From positions 124,001-188,000 of the forward strand of contig NZ_CALSBS010000002.1 in assembly GCF_943590815.1 (NCBI RefSeq): 64,000 nucleotides of DNA, given 5' to 3'. Position numbers and translations under genes: made by a program. The DNA is from Pseudocitrobacter vendiensis (GTDB taxonomy: Bacteria > Pseudomonadota > Gammaproteobacteria > Enterobacterales > Enterobacteriaceae). Under the pieces are notes generated by a model. It was not told the origin of the DNA and did not search any database. It saw only the letters and a program-made list of their open reading frames with translations. Positions 17,865 to 26,495 of this stretch are shown piece after piece. Positions within the stretch are counted from its first letter, which is position 1, and every line of letters starts with the position of its first letter.

Positions 17865-18842
17865 ATGCAGGTCGGACTTACATCTTCGTCACTCGCCACC
17901 GGCGGCGCGCATAGCGCTGCGGTATCGTCGTCAACCGTTGCGCCCACTCAGGCGGTGCGGCAAAAGCTCCCGGCGACGGCGAGTGAATATCCGGCCTCGC
18001 CGCTGATTACCACTCGCCCGCAGCGTTACAGCGTGCAGCTTAACGATCAGCTCACCACGTTGCAGCAGGCGGATCACTATCTCGGGCAACTGGAGCAGCA
18101 ATTGCTCGATTATCGTCATAGCCAGCGTAAGGGCGGGCAGGCGCAGAGTACGGCGCTGATGCAGATGCTGGACAAACGCACCGCGCTTTCCGGCGGCGCG
18201 GTGGACCGCCAGTTGCAGCCGGTGTTGCAGGGGGAAGCGCGGGTGAGCTTCCACTCGCCGGATCTGGCAAATCTCGTCAACAACCCTACACCGGGAACGC
18301 GGATGTTCAGTGTCTCTGACGGGCGGCAGACCCAGCTTTCAGCGGTGATGCTGTCTGAGGATGATAACGCCAGGCAGTACCAGACACGGCTGACCAACGC
18401 CCTGCGCCGCGTAGGCGTGCAGCTGCATCAGCAAGCGGATGGCATCAGTTTCTCCACCACTGAAAAACAGTGGCCCCATATCGAGCGCACCTTAAGCGTG
18501 CGCACCGATGGCGATAAGTCGGCGTTTATGCCGCTAAAAACCTTTGCCGAACCCTCTGAAGCCGAGCGGTTAGCGCAAAGCCTGCAGCAGGGCGGGGCGG
18601 GGATTTCTCAGATGTTAGAAAACATTAATCAGCAGCGCGCGAAGATGGCTATGCAGCAGGAAAAGGCCCGCCAGTTGATCGACGGCATGTCCCGCTTCCC
18701 GCAGACAGAAAGTGCGGTACAGGCGTCGGAAAATCTCGGCGGTGTGCTCGACAGCGCCAATCATAACTATCAGGTTTTATTGCAGGCGGTGAACGGCCAG
18801 GCGCGAATTTCCAGCCAGACGGTGAGGAATTTATTGGGGTAA
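17865..18842 (+). CDS. lafW: LafW-like putative hook-associated protein
   Basis: 325 residues with no signal peptide or membrane segment. Low-complexity Ser/Thr-rich N-terminus, a coiled-coil-like stretch (LTTLQQADHYLGQLEQQLLD), and a helical C-terminus (MLENINQQRAKMAMQQEKAR). I recognise no catalytic motif. The name comes from position: in Flag-2 loci lafW lies between lfgL and lafZ/lafA and is described as a hook-associated protein. It starts 16 bases after lfgL and ends just before a REP shared with the convergent lafZ. Function is not demonstrated by the sequence. Confidence 0.7.
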   Translation: MQVGLTSSSLATGGAHSAAVSSSTVAPTQAVRQKLPATASEYPASPLITTRPQRYSVQLNDQLTTLQQADHYLGQLEQQLLDYRHSQRKGGQAQSTALMQMLDKRTALSGGAVDRQLQPVLQGEARVSFHSPDLANLVNNPTPGTRMFSVSDGRQTQLSAVMLSEDDNARQYQTRLTNALRRVGVQLHQQADGISFSTTEKQWPHIERTLSVRTDGDKSAFMPLKTFAEPSEAERLAQSLQQGGAGISQMLENINQQRAKMAMQQEKARQLIDGMSRFPQTESAVQASENLGGVLDSANHNYQVLLQAVNGQARISSQTVRNLLG

Positions 18843-18850
18843 TTATGGGT

Positions 18851-18888
18851 ATGCCGGATAAGACGCCTTTAGCGTCGCATCCGGCATA
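18851..18888. repeat. Single REP between convergent lafW and lafZ
   Basis: Palindrome ATGCCGGATAAGACGCC...GCGTCGCATCCGGCAT between two convergent stop codons, where it may help end or stabilise both transcripts. Confidence 0.8.
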
Positions 18889-18900
18889 TATTCGTATTCA

Positions 18901-19749
18901 TCAGCACTTCTGCACAGTATTTAACAATTTCTCTAAACTCTGATACATCGCACTCGTAATATCGCTATTTTGCCAGTTTTCCATATTAAAGGTTAATTGC
19001 CAGCTGTCGTTGCACTGGTTGCGTAATACCAGATCGCTTTCGAGTCGATTATGAACGTATCGATAATACATCGTCATTGTCACATCATGGGCAGATAATA
19101 ATGTTGCTAACTTCTGTTGGCCTGGCGTAAGGACACTGGCGAGTGTAGGTGTGGTGCTCTTTTTCCCCGATGCGCTCAGATGGTAAATTTTTATTCGCGG
19201 GTTGTTTACCGATTCTTTAATCAACTGTGGCGTGTCATCACTTCTGTTGTACACAAAAAAGGTTGCGCCGGATATCGCCAGAACTAAAGATAAAACAAGG
19301 CTAAGCAGATTTTTAGTCCTAAAAGATCTACGTTGCACTGGCGTGCCGGGAATCACATCAGGGGCGACTTCGGGCAGAAGCGCTTCTGCAGCTGGTTTTG
19401 CGGTTTCAGTCTCATTGGGTAAAACATCCTCTGTGAGTAAAACATACTCTTTACTACACAGATAACCTTTTTTCGGTACGGTTTTAATAATATTTTGATG
19501 CTTTCCATCATCGTCTATCGCCGCGCGTAGGGCGTGAATTGCCGTCGGCAGGCTGTTGCCGCCAACGATTCTGTTTTTCCACACTTCCGCGCACAAATAG
19601 GAACGCGATAATACTTCATCCACATTTTTTGTTAATGTTTCCAGAAGAAGAAAATGATACTCACCGAGGCGTCGCATTTCTCCCGTTTCACGATGAATTA
19701 ACGCATTCTGTGACGGATCCATACGCCAGTTGTTGATAATGATGTTCAT
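18901..19749 (-). CDS. lafZ: LafZ, CadC/ToxR-like transmembrane transcription regulator
   Basis: 282 residues. Residues about 1-105 form a winged-helix domain of the OmpR/CadC type (LGEYHFLLLETLTKNVDEVL, SRSYLCAEVWKNRIV, TIHALRAAIDDD-like AIHALRAAIDDDGKHQNIIK, TVPKKGYLC). Residues about 148-168 (LLSLVLSLVLAISGATFFVY) are a single membrane span, and the remaining ~115 residues are periplasmic with two cysteines (NQCNDSW and the terminal KC) that could pair. It should sense a periplasmic signal and bind DNA directly. It is divergent from lafA across 459 bp, so lafA and itself are natural targets. The signal is unknown. Confidence 0.88.
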   Translation of the reverse strand: MNIIINNWRMDPSQNALIHRETGEMRRLGEYHFLLLETLTKNVDEVLSRSYLCAEVWKNRIVGGNSLPTAIHALRAAIDDDGKHQNIIKTVPKKGYLCSKEYVLLTEDVLPNETETAKPAAEALLPEVAPDVIPGTPVQRRSFRTKNLLSLVLSLVLAISGATFFVYNRSDDTPQLIKESVNNPRIKIYHLSASGKKSTTPTLASVLTPGQQKLATLLSAHDVTMTMYYRYVHNRLESDLVLRNQCNDSWQLTFNMENWQNSDITSAMYQSLEKLLNTVQKC

Positions 19750-20135
19750 GGTCAGGTTTACCTGTTTAAAATAGAATATTGAGTTAAGTCTATGCTATGC
19801 CACTTTCCTGATGATAATGCATAGGTATCAATTCCTGTCGATGGGATTATTCTTAGCAGCCAGATGGCAGAGGAATGTAACCAAATGGAGGGGTGTCCAC
19901 AATAGGCTAAAGTGTGCCATTTGCAACGCAATGTAAATTTTAACGTCAATTTAAAAATTATTAAATTTAAATAATGGATAAAATATCAGTTTATTCAGTT
20001 GGTTAAATGGGGTTGAGTGATTCGCCTGGCCGTGGGAGCAATATTGCTAATAATCATTTAATCCAAATTTAAGTATAACTAAATTGACCCTGTTTCATTA
20101 CTGAATAAGAGCGCGAAATTTTTTTTATTCGTTTT
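19750..20135. other. AT-rich divergent control region lafZ / lafA
   Basis: No gene. The stretch is strongly AT-rich with many A/T tracts, which fits binding by H-NS and by the LafZ winged-helix protein. A TGGCACACTTTAGC string on the minus strand near 19900 looks like sigma-54 but has the wrong spacing. The best promoter candidate is the sigma-28-like site just downstream (20136-20163). Confidence 0.5.
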
Positions 20136-20163
20136 TTAAGTTTGCTGATGGGGCTGTCGTTTT
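20136..20163 (+). promoter_or_regulatory. Sigma-28-like promoter of lafA
   Basis: TTAAGTTT (20136-20143), 12 bases, then GTCGTTTT (20156-20163). The spacing and pattern equal those before lfgM (TAAAGTTT-N12-ACCGCTTT), so both may be read by LafS. Match to the E. coli consensus is partial. Confidence 0.5.
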
Positions 20164-20208
20164 TACAGGGTATCGAAACGAAATCGATTAATCCCAAGGA
20201 GCAGTATC

Positions 20209-21123
20209 ATGTTATCTATTAATACAAACAACGCCTCAATGGCAGCCGTTAACGCAATCAGCAAAAGCAGCGCTTCTCTTTCTACATCTATGGAACGCCT
20301 GGCAACAGGTAACCGGATTAACTCTTCTGCCGATGACGCAGCGGGCAAACAAATTGCTAACCGTCTGACTGCACAGTCCAGCGGTATGGGCGTGGCACTG
20401 AGCAACATTAATGATGCAACGGCGATGCTGCAAACCGCTGACAGCATGTTCGACGAAATGTCTGATGTGCTGGGTCGTATGAAAGACCTGTCAACGCAGG
20501 CAGCGAACGGCACCTACAGCGACGATGACCTGCAGGCGATGCAGGACGAATACGACGAACTGGGCCAGCAGATGTCTGACATGCTGCAAAATACCACCTA
20601 CGGCGGCACTAACCTGTTCGGTGTTTCCGGCACCAGCAACACCGGTACTGACGGCCTATTCCAGAGCGCGGTGACTTTCCAGGTGGGCGCGGAATCTTCC
20701 GACACCATGACCGTGAACATTTCAAGCCAGTTGAACACGCTGGTGACGGATCTTTCTGCTATCAGCAACTCCTTTAGTGCGGATCAGGCTGACACCACTG
20801 GCACCGCAGGCGTGTCTGGCGGTACTGAACTGACTGCGTCTGGCTCGGCGAACCAGATGATCACTAGCATTTCTACGGCGATGGATGATGTTTCGCAGAT
20901 CCAGTCCAAGCTGGGTGCGTCTATCAACCGTCTGAACGACACCGCAAACAACCTGACCAGTATGCAGGACAACACCGAAGTCGCTATCGGCAACATTATG
21001 GATACCGACTACGCGACGGAAGCGTCCAACATGACCAAACAGCAGGTGCTGATGCAGACCGGTATCACCATGCTGAAACAGTCCAACAGCATGTCCAGCA
21101 TGGTTTCCAGCCTGCTGCAGTAA
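20209..21123 (+). CDS. lafA: LafA, lateral flagellin
   Basis: 304 residues. The conserved flagellin ends are complete: MLSINTNNASMAAVNAISKS, MERLATGNRINSSADDAAGK, and at the C-terminus MDTDYATEASNMTKQQVLMQ with the last residues SSMVSSLLQ. The variable centre (about 142-225) is short and rich in Ser, Thr, Gly and Asp. The protein has only six lysines, all in the conserved D0/D1 arms. It is exported through the laf apparatus and polymerises into the filament. AAGGAG precedes the ATG; a sigma-28-like promoter and a strong terminator bracket the gene, so it is probably a single-gene transcript. Confidence 0.96.
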   Translation: MLSINTNNASMAAVNAISKSSASLSTSMERLATGNRINSSADDAAGKQIANRLTAQSSGMGVALSNINDATAMLQTADSMFDEMSDVLGRMKDLSTQAANGTYSDDDLQAMQDEYDELGQQMSDMLQNTTYGGTNLFGVSGTSNTGTDGLFQSAVTFQVGAESSDTMTVNISSQLNTLVTDLSAISNSFSADQADTTGTAGVSGGTELTASGSANQMITSISTAMDDVSQIQSKLGASINRLNDTANNLTSMQDNTEVAIGNIMDTDYATEASNMTKQQVLMQTGITMLKQSNSMSSMVSSLLQ

Positions 21124-21139
21124 GTTCGGGCCTACAAAC

Positions 21140-21170
21140 AACACCGCCTGCGGGCGGTGTTGTGCTTTTT
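21140..21170 (+). terminator. Rho-independent terminator of lafA
   Basis: Stem ACACCGCC / GGCGGTGT with a TGCG loop, followed by TGTGCTTTTT, 17 bases after the lafA stop. Confidence 0.88.
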
Positions 21171-21250
21171 GCGGCAGGCACTTTTCCGCCGAACCGGAAA
21201 CACGCTTTCCGCCCATTTTTCAATCTATTGATTATTCACATAAAAATTAT

Positions 21251-21266
21251 TGGCACGCCTTTTGCC
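21251..21266 (+). promoter_or_regulatory. Sigma-54 promoter of the lafB operon
   Basis: TGGCACG-CCTT-TTGCC, with GG at 21252-21253 and GC at 21264-21265, 12 bases apart. It lies 32 bases before the lafB ATG and just after the lafA terminator. It should drive lafBCDEFSTU, so the sigma-28 gene lafS sits inside a sigma-54-controlled unit. Confidence 0.82.
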
Positions 21267-21297
21267 AATAACCTGACATCGTTAACCGGAGTCATCA

Positions 21298-22614
21298 ATG
21301 ATTAACCCAAGAACTATTGCCCAGGAAATCGCTTATGCGGATGTCGCCACTCAGGCGGCAAATTTGCAGGAAAAGCAAACGGAGCTGGATGCCGAAAGCA
21401 GCGGCCTGGATACGCTCAGCTCGGCGTTGAGCGATTTTCAGAGCGCCGTCGATGCGCTGAACAGCGATACCGACGGCCCGGTAACGTTTGCCGCCACCAG
21501 CAATAATGACTCAGCGACCGTTTCCGCTAACTCGCAGGCACAGGCGGGAAGCTACTCATTTTTCGTTGAGCAACTGGCGCAAGGGCAGCAGACCACGTTC
21601 AGTATGGGCGACGACGCCTTTTCCGCTACCGGCACCTTCGAGCTGACGATGGGCGACAGCACCATGGATATTGATCTGGCGGCAGCGGATCAGAACGGTG
21701 ACGGCGACGGTTTTATCGACGCCAGCGAGCTGGTGAATGCGATTAACGACTCTGACGATAACCCCGGCGTTTCAGCGGCGCTGGTAAAAACCGATGGCAC
21801 CACCACCATTATGCTCACCTCGGACAGCACCGGGGCGCAGAGCGCATTTTCGGTGAGCGTAACGGGGCATGACGCCAGCAACGACAGCGCCAGCGCGCCC
21901 GTTGCTACGGATGTTTCCTCCGCTCAGGACGCGATTATTCATCTCGGCAGTGCCACGGGGCCCGCCATCACCAATAGCAGCAACACCTTTGATGATGTGA
22001 TCCCCGGCGTCACCATGACTTTTACCGAAGTCAGCGATTCTGACAGCGATCTCACTACCTTTAACATCAGCGAAGATTCCAGCGCCAGCCAGGAGAAAGT
22101 ACAGACCTTTGTTGATGCCTATAACACCTTGATTGATACGGTTGATTCATTGACCACCCACGGTGATGACAGTACCAGCGCCGGGGTATTTGCGGGTGAC
22201 GCCGGACTCAGCTCACTGGCGAACCAGCTCGATGATATCGCCCATGCCAGCTACAACGGGGTGTCGATTGTTGACTATGGCATCACGCTTGATTCTCACG
22301 GCCACTTACAGATTGACTCCGACCAGTTCAACGACGAAATGGCGAAAAATCCTGACGGTCTGACCTCTATTTTCGTTGGCGACAACAGCATGGTGGCGCA
22401 GATGGACGATCTGATTAACACCTACACGGACTCCAGCAACGGCATCATCACCCTGCGCCAGCAGAACATTGACGATCAGATGAGCAAAATTCAGGACGAA
22501 GGCGATCAGCTTACCGATACCTATAACGCCAACTACGACCGTTATCTGGAGGAGTACACCAACACGCTGGTTGAGGTGTACACCATGAAAGCCAGCATGG
22601 CGGCATTCGCGTAA
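21298..22614 (+). CDS. lafB: LafB, filament cap protein (FliD)
   Basis: 438 residues (E. coli FliD 468). N-terminal FliD pattern INPRTIAQEIAYADVATQAA with LQEKQTELDAESSGLDTLSS, and a C-terminal helical region with LRQQNIDDQMSKIQDEGDQL and YLEEYTNTLVEVYTMKASMA. It caps the filament and folds flagellin subunits at the tip. The protein is very acidic and rich in Asp and Ser. First gene of the sigma-54 unit; lafC follows after 22 bases. Confidence 0.93.
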   Translation: MINPRTIAQEIAYADVATQAANLQEKQTELDAESSGLDTLSSALSDFQSAVDALNSDTDGPVTFAATSNNDSATVSANSQAQAGSYSFFVEQLAQGQQTTFSMGDDAFSATGTFELTMGDSTMDIDLAAADQNGDGDGFIDASELVNAINDSDDNPGVSAALVKTDGTTTIMLTSDSTGAQSAFSVSVTGHDASNDSASAPVATDVSSAQDAIIHLGSATGPAITNSSNTFDDVIPGVTMTFTEVSDSDSDLTTFNISEDSSASQEKVQTFVDAYNTLIDTVDSLTTHGDDSTSAGVFAGDAGLSSLANQLDDIAHASYNGVSIVDYGITLDSHGHLQIDSDQFNDEMAKNPDGLTSIFVGDNSMVAQMDDLINTYTDSSNGIITLRQQNIDDQMSKIQDEGDQLTDTYNANYDRYLEEYTNTLVEVYTMKASMAAFA

Positions 22615-22636
22615 CTCAGAAGGAATATCCCTAAAG

Positions 22637-23029
22637 ATGTACCAAGTACAGGATGGCTATTCGCAATATAAAGAGATCGATCTCGCGGCGCGTACAGCGG
22701 CGGCATCGCCTTTGGAACTGGTGCTGGTGCTGTTTTCTGGCCTGATGGACGAGCTGGAACGCGCCAAAAGTCATATTGAAGGGCGGCGTTTCGAGAAGAA
22801 AGCCCAGAGCATCAATAAATGCATCGACATTCTCAATGCACTCACCAGTTCGCTGGAATTTGAAACCGGCGGCGAGCTGGTGGTGAATCTTTCGCGCCTC
22901 TATGACCACTGCGTTTATCGCTTGTATGAGGCCAGCGGCGAGCTGTCGGCGGAGAAAATCGATGAAGTGATGCTGATTTTAAGCAACCTGCGTGAAGGCT
23001 GGGAAGGGCTTTCGGGCAAGCTGGGTTAA
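22637..23029 (+). CDS. lafC: LafC, flagellin export chaperone (FliS)
   Basis: 130 residues, the normal FliS size. The family block ASPLELVLVLFSGLMDELER, then IEGRRFEKKAQSINKCIDIL and LYDHCVYRLYEAS are clear. It binds LafA in the cytoplasm and prevents early polymerisation. It lies between the cap gene and the fliT-like gene as in other flagellar operons. Confidence 0.94.
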   Translation: MYQVQDGYSQYKEIDLAARTAAASPLELVLVLFSGLMDELERAKSHIEGRRFEKKAQSINKCIDILNALTSSLEFETGGELVVNLSRLYDHCVYRLYEASGELSAEKIDEVMLILSNLREGWEGLSGKLG

Positions 23030-23033
23030 GACG

Positions 23034-23345
23034 ATGGAAAAACAATGCAGGCAACTTTTCGCGCTGATTGAGGCGATGAATGAAGCGCTGGATAAACAAC
23101 GCTGGCGACGCCTTCCGGCACTGCATAAGCAGTTGATGTGCCAGTTTCACGATTACGCAGCGGCGGAAACCGATGCGGCGCAGTTGTGTGCGGTAAAAGC
23201 ACATTTATACGGCGCGTTTAATGCCCTGATTAAACGGCGCGAGCAGCGTGCAGAAGTGTTGAAGGCGCGTATGGAACAGCATCAGCGCCATCAGGAAGGC
23301 GTGCTGGCCTACTCAATTGTTAATTTACTTTCGGAGAAGTCATGA
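23034..23345 (+). CDS. lafD: LafD, FliT-like export chaperone
   Basis: 103 residues from ATG 23034, four bases after the lafC stop. Helical, rich in Gln, Arg, Glu and Ala (MEKQCRQLFALIEAMNEALD; LIKRREQRAEVLKARMEQHQ). No motif is diagnostic; size, helicity and position after fliS support FliT, the chaperone of the cap protein. An upstream extension to 22992 would overlap lafC and is not favoured. The stop overlaps the lafE start by four bases (ATGA type). Confidence 0.78.
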   Translation: MEKQCRQLFALIEAMNEALDKQRWRRLPALHKQLMCQFHDYAAAETDAAQLCAVKAHLYGAFNALIKRREQRAEVLKARMEQHQRHQEGVLAYSIVNLLSEKS

Positions 23346-24406
23346 ATCCGGCATTGCTTGCCACGCTCGGAACGCTTGCGGAAACGGCGTCGCTGAAAGC
23401 GGATATTTTACCGCCGGTGAGCGGTGAAAACGCGCCCGCGTTTACCCTGCCGAAAATGGCGGTCGCGGCGGTGGCGGAGCGCGTTCATAGCGCTAAAACC
23501 AGCCAGCAACAGGCGACGCGCCCGCAGGAGAACGATCCGGTGGCGATGCAGGCGCTACTGGCACTGTTACTTCCGCAACCTGCCGCGCTGCATCAGGACA
23601 CGCCGCAGCCGCGAAATGTCGCAACATCGCCGGTTATCCAGCACTTGACGAAAGCGGTGGCGCAAAACGCGCCGCAGCGCTCGACGCAACAGCAGGAGCC
23701 CACACCGTTGCCGCTGCAGTTGCAGGCGCTGGTCGGCCAGTTGCCACAGGCGAAACCGGAGCAGCAGGCCAGACTGGCGACTTACGCCAGTGAAGATTTA
23801 CATGCCATTGCGCCGATGCAGTCGCGCGTATCGGCACAGCCCGTTCGTCCGAAACCTGAGCCAAACCGCGTGACCGCGCGCCCGCAGGTCGAGCGTAAAA
23901 CGGAAAAAGTAGCAGACAGCGAGCCGGTTATTGCGCGGGCCGTGTTGCAGGTTAAGACGCCGGAGCTGGTCAGCGATCATCAGGAGATTGTCGCCAAACC
24001 AGCCACGCTTTCGATGGACGAACTGGGCGAAAAGCTGACGACGCTTCTGAAAGATCAGATCCATTTTCAGCTCAACAAACAACAGCAGATCTCCACGATA
24101 CGTCTTGATCCGCCGTCGCTTGGCAAGCTCGAGATCGCCGTGCAACTCGACAACGGCAAACTGACGGTGCACATCGGCGCGAACCAAAGCGAGGTTTGTC
24201 GCGCGTTACAGCAGTTTAGCGACGATCTCCGCCAGCATCTGACGGCGCAAAATTTTATGGAGGTGAACGTACAGGTTTCCTCCGAAGGGCAGTCGCAGCA
24301 ACAGCAACAACAGTCGGGCCATCAGCAGGAAGAGGTGAGTGCCGCCTTACTTCTTGACGATGCGCCTCAATTTCCACAGAACGAATCCGTTTTAATCAAA
24401 GTGTAA
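23342..24406 (+). CDS. lafE: LafE, hook-length control protein (FliK)
   Basis: 354 residues. The N-terminal two thirds is low-complexity, rich in Pro, Ala and Gln, as expected of the molecular-ruler part. The C-terminal domain has the FliK signature STIRLDPPSLGKLEIAVQLD, then GKLTVHIGANQSEVCRALQQ. A Gln-rich tail (QSQQQQQQSG) follows. It measures the hook and switches the export gate to late substrates. Tightly coupled to lafD. Confidence 0.88.
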   Translation: MNPALLATLGTLAETASLKADILPPVSGENAPAFTLPKMAVAAVAERVHSAKTSQQQATRPQENDPVAMQALLALLLPQPAALHQDTPQPRNVATSPVIQHLTKAVAQNAPQRSTQQQEPTPLPLQLQALVGQLPQAKPEQQARLATYASEDLHAIAPMQSRVSAQPVRPKPEPNRVTARPQVERKTEKVADSEPVIARAVLQVKTPELVSDHQEIVAKPATLSMDELGEKLTTLLKDQIHFQLNKQQQISTIRLDPPSLGKLEIAVQLDNGKLTVHIGANQSEVCRALQQFSDDLRQHLTAQNFMEVNVQVSSEGQSQQQQQQSGHQQEEVSAALLLDDAPQFPQNESVLIKV

Positions 24407-24413
24407 AGGCAAG

Positions 24414-24881
24414 ATGAAGAAAATCGTGGTGGCGGGCGTGGTCAGCGCCGTGCTGGCGTTAGTGGTAGGGGCCGGAGCAGGATGGGGAGTCTGGCATCAT
24501 TATGCCGGAAAAGGAAAACCGACTGCCGCCGCGCAGACGGAATCCGTGGAAACTCTGGATGAGAGCAAAAGCGTATTTGTGACCTTACCGGAAACCATTG
24601 TCACGCTGCATGATAAAAATGGCGCGGATCATTATTTGTCGGCGGAGTTAGTCATGGTGGTCGCCAATGATAAAGAAGCGGAAAAAATAAAACATCAGGA
24701 GCCGCTGTATCAAAGTATTGCAGTTGAATGCCTGACGGAAATGAAATTTGAAGATTTGCGCGGCATGAAAATATCTGCCATCCGCAAACTGATTTCTGAC
24801 GCGCTAAAGCAAGATCTTCAGCGTCGCAAAATGAGCGCACCGTATAAGGATTTACTGGTGAAAAAAGTGGTCTTCCAGTAA
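24414..24881 (+). CDS. lafF: LafF, FliL-type stator-associated membrane protein
   Basis: 155 residues. A single N-terminal membrane span (VVAGVVSAVLALVVGAGAGW) is followed by a periplasmic domain with the FliL patterns VFVTLPETIVTL, HYLSAELVMVV and the C-terminal PYKDLLVKKVVFQ. FliL proteins surround the stator and raise torque, important for swarming. It lies just before lafS, the stator genes following. Confidence 0.88.
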   Translation: MKKIVVAGVVSAVLALVVGAGAGWGVWHHYAGKGKPTAAAQTESVETLDESKSVFVTLPETIVTLHDKNGADHYLSAELVMVVANDKEAEKIKHQEPLYQSIAVECLTEMKFEDLRGMKISAIRKLISDALKQDLQRRKMSAPYKDLLVKKVVFQ

Positions 24882-24900
24882 TCACCAGGCGGATATAAAC

Positions 24901-25617
24901 ATGCTACAGGATGTATTCGAGTCAGAAGAATTTGCTGCCGCGCCGGTATTAACCGCGCAGCAGGAGAGCCACTATTTGCAGGCCTATTTACCATTGGTGC
25001 GTAAAGTGGTGCGGCAACTTGCCCCGCAATGTAACTGCATTATTGACCGTCAGGATATGGAACAAACGGCGTTAATGGGGCTGCTTAACGCCATTCGCCG
25101 CTACGGGCTGCCGGACGAAGGTTTTGCGGGCTATGCCGTGCACCGTATTCGCGGTGCGATCCTGGATGAGCTGCGCGCTCTCGACTGGCGACCGCGCCAG
25201 CTGCGGCAGAAATATCATCAGATGAAGGACCTGATACGCGAAACGCGTAAGAAACTGGGGCACGAACCGGAGTGGTCAGAACTGGCTGTGGAAGGGATCT
25301 CGCATGAAGATTATCTCGAATATCAGCAACTGGAAGGAGCGGAAACGCTCGCCAGCCTTGACGAACTGCTGAACGGCGAAGGGCCTGGCATTCCGCTTGC
25401 TGGCAGGGAACTGGAAGATCAGTTTATTACTCAGCAAATGCTGCAACAGGCGCTTTCACAATTAAGTGAAAAAGAGCAACTGATCCTCGCCATGTATTAC
25501 CAGCATGAGATGAATCTCAAAGAAATTGCGCTGGTATTAGGGCTAACCGAGGCCCGAATTTGTCAACTGAATAAACAGATCGCGCAGAAAATTCGTGATT
25601 TTGTCTATCCGAATTAA
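24901..25617 (+). CDS. lafS: LafS, flagellar sigma-28 factor (FliA)
   Basis: 238 residues. Region 2 reads YLPLVRKVVRQLAPQCNCII and MEQTALMGLLNAIRRYG; the RIRGAILDELRALDWRPRQL block is the strongest FliA mark; region 4 has SQLSEKEQLILAMYYQHEMN followed by LKEIALVLGLTEARICQLNK. It directs RNA polymerase to late promoters such as lafA and is held by LfgM. Encoded in the lafB sigma-54 unit, so it appears only after the sigma-54 stage. Confidence 0.95.
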   Translation: MLQDVFESEEFAAAPVLTAQQESHYLQAYLPLVRKVVRQLAPQCNCIIDRQDMEQTALMGLLNAIRRYGLPDEGFAGYAVHRIRGAILDELRALDWRPRQLRQKYHQMKDLIRETRKKLGHEPEWSELAVEGISHEDYLEYQQLEGAETLASLDELLNGEGPGIPLAGRELEDQFITQQMLQQALSQLSEKEQLILAMYYQHEMNLKEIALVLGLTEARICQLNKQIAQKIRDFVYPN

Positions 25618-25629
25618 AGTGAAGAAATC

Positions 25630-26493
25630 ATGCAAAAAATATTAGGTTTACTGGTGGTGCTCGGCTGCGTATTTGGCGGATATTTTGAAGCCGGTGGACA
25701 ATTAGTCGCTATCTGGCAACCGGCGGAAATGATCATTATTTTAGGCGCGGGTTTCGGGGCGATGATTATTGGTAACCCAAAACATGTGCTGAAAGAGATT
25801 GCCCATCAAATTAAAGGCGTGATCAGTAAAAAACAGCTCGGGCCGGAGTTTCAGCGTCAGCTTTTAATGTGCCTGTATGAGTTGCTCGAAATGGTGCAAA
25901 ACGGCGGTCTGCGCATGTTGGATCAGCATATCGAGCAGCCGGAAGAGAGCACTATTTTCCAGAAATACCCGCTGATATTAACCCAGAAGCGGCTGGTGAC
26001 TTTTATTGCCGATAACTTTCGCCTGATGGCGATGGGCAAAATCGACGCCCATGAACTGGAAGGCATTCTCGATCAGGAGCTGGACACCGCCGAAGAGTCG
26101 CTGCTCACGCCGTCGCGCTCATTGCAACGTACCGCCGAAGCGATGCCGGGGTTTGGCATTTGCGCGGCAGTGCTCGGCATCATCATCACCATGCAGTCGA
26201 TTGACGGCTCTATCGCCCTGATTGGCCTGAAAGTGGCGGCGGCGCTGGTGGGAACGTTTTTGGGCGTCTTTATCTGCTACTGCCTGATGGACCCGCTCGC
26301 CAACGCCATGGAACAGCAGGCGCGGGCGGAACATTCGCTGCTGGAGTGCGTGCGTACCGTGCTGGTGGCGCAGGCGGGCGGCAAACCGACGCTGCTGGCG
26401 GTGGATGCCGGGCGTAAGCTGCTGCATCTGGCGTCCAAACCGACTTTCGCCAACCTCGACGCGTGGGTGAATGCGATGCTGGAGCAAGAATAA
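25630..26493 (+). CDS. lafT: LafT, stator protein (MotA)
   Basis: 287 residues. MotA features: N-terminal membrane spans (ILGLLVVLGCVFGGYF), WQPAEMIIILGAGFGAMIIG, a cytoplasmic loop with charged residues (NPKHVLKEI; FIADNFRLMAMGKIDAHELE), then AMPGFGICAAVLGIIITM and LKVAAALVGTFLGVFICYCL. It pairs with LafU to form the ion channel that powers rotation. The high similarity to MotA rather than PomA suggests proton drive, an inference. Confidence 0.94.
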   Translation: MQKILGLLVVLGCVFGGYFEAGGQLVAIWQPAEMIIILGAGFGAMIIGNPKHVLKEIAHQIKGVISKKQLGPEFQRQLLMCLYELLEMVQNGGLRMLDQHIEQPEESTIFQKYPLILTQKRLVTFIADNFRLMAMGKIDAHELEGILDQELDTAEESLLTPSRSLQRTAEAMPGFGICAAVLGIIITMQSIDGSIALIGLKVAAALVGTFLGVFICYCLMDPLANAMEQQARAEHSLLECVRTVLVAQAGGKPTLLAVDAGRKLLHLASKPTFANLDAWVNAMLEQE

Positions 26494-26495
26494 GC

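Noticed and set aside
19895..19915. Possible sigma-54 promoter for lafZ (TGGCACACTTTAGC on the minus strand)
   Set aside because: GG-GC spacing is 11, not 12, and the TTGC element is poor.
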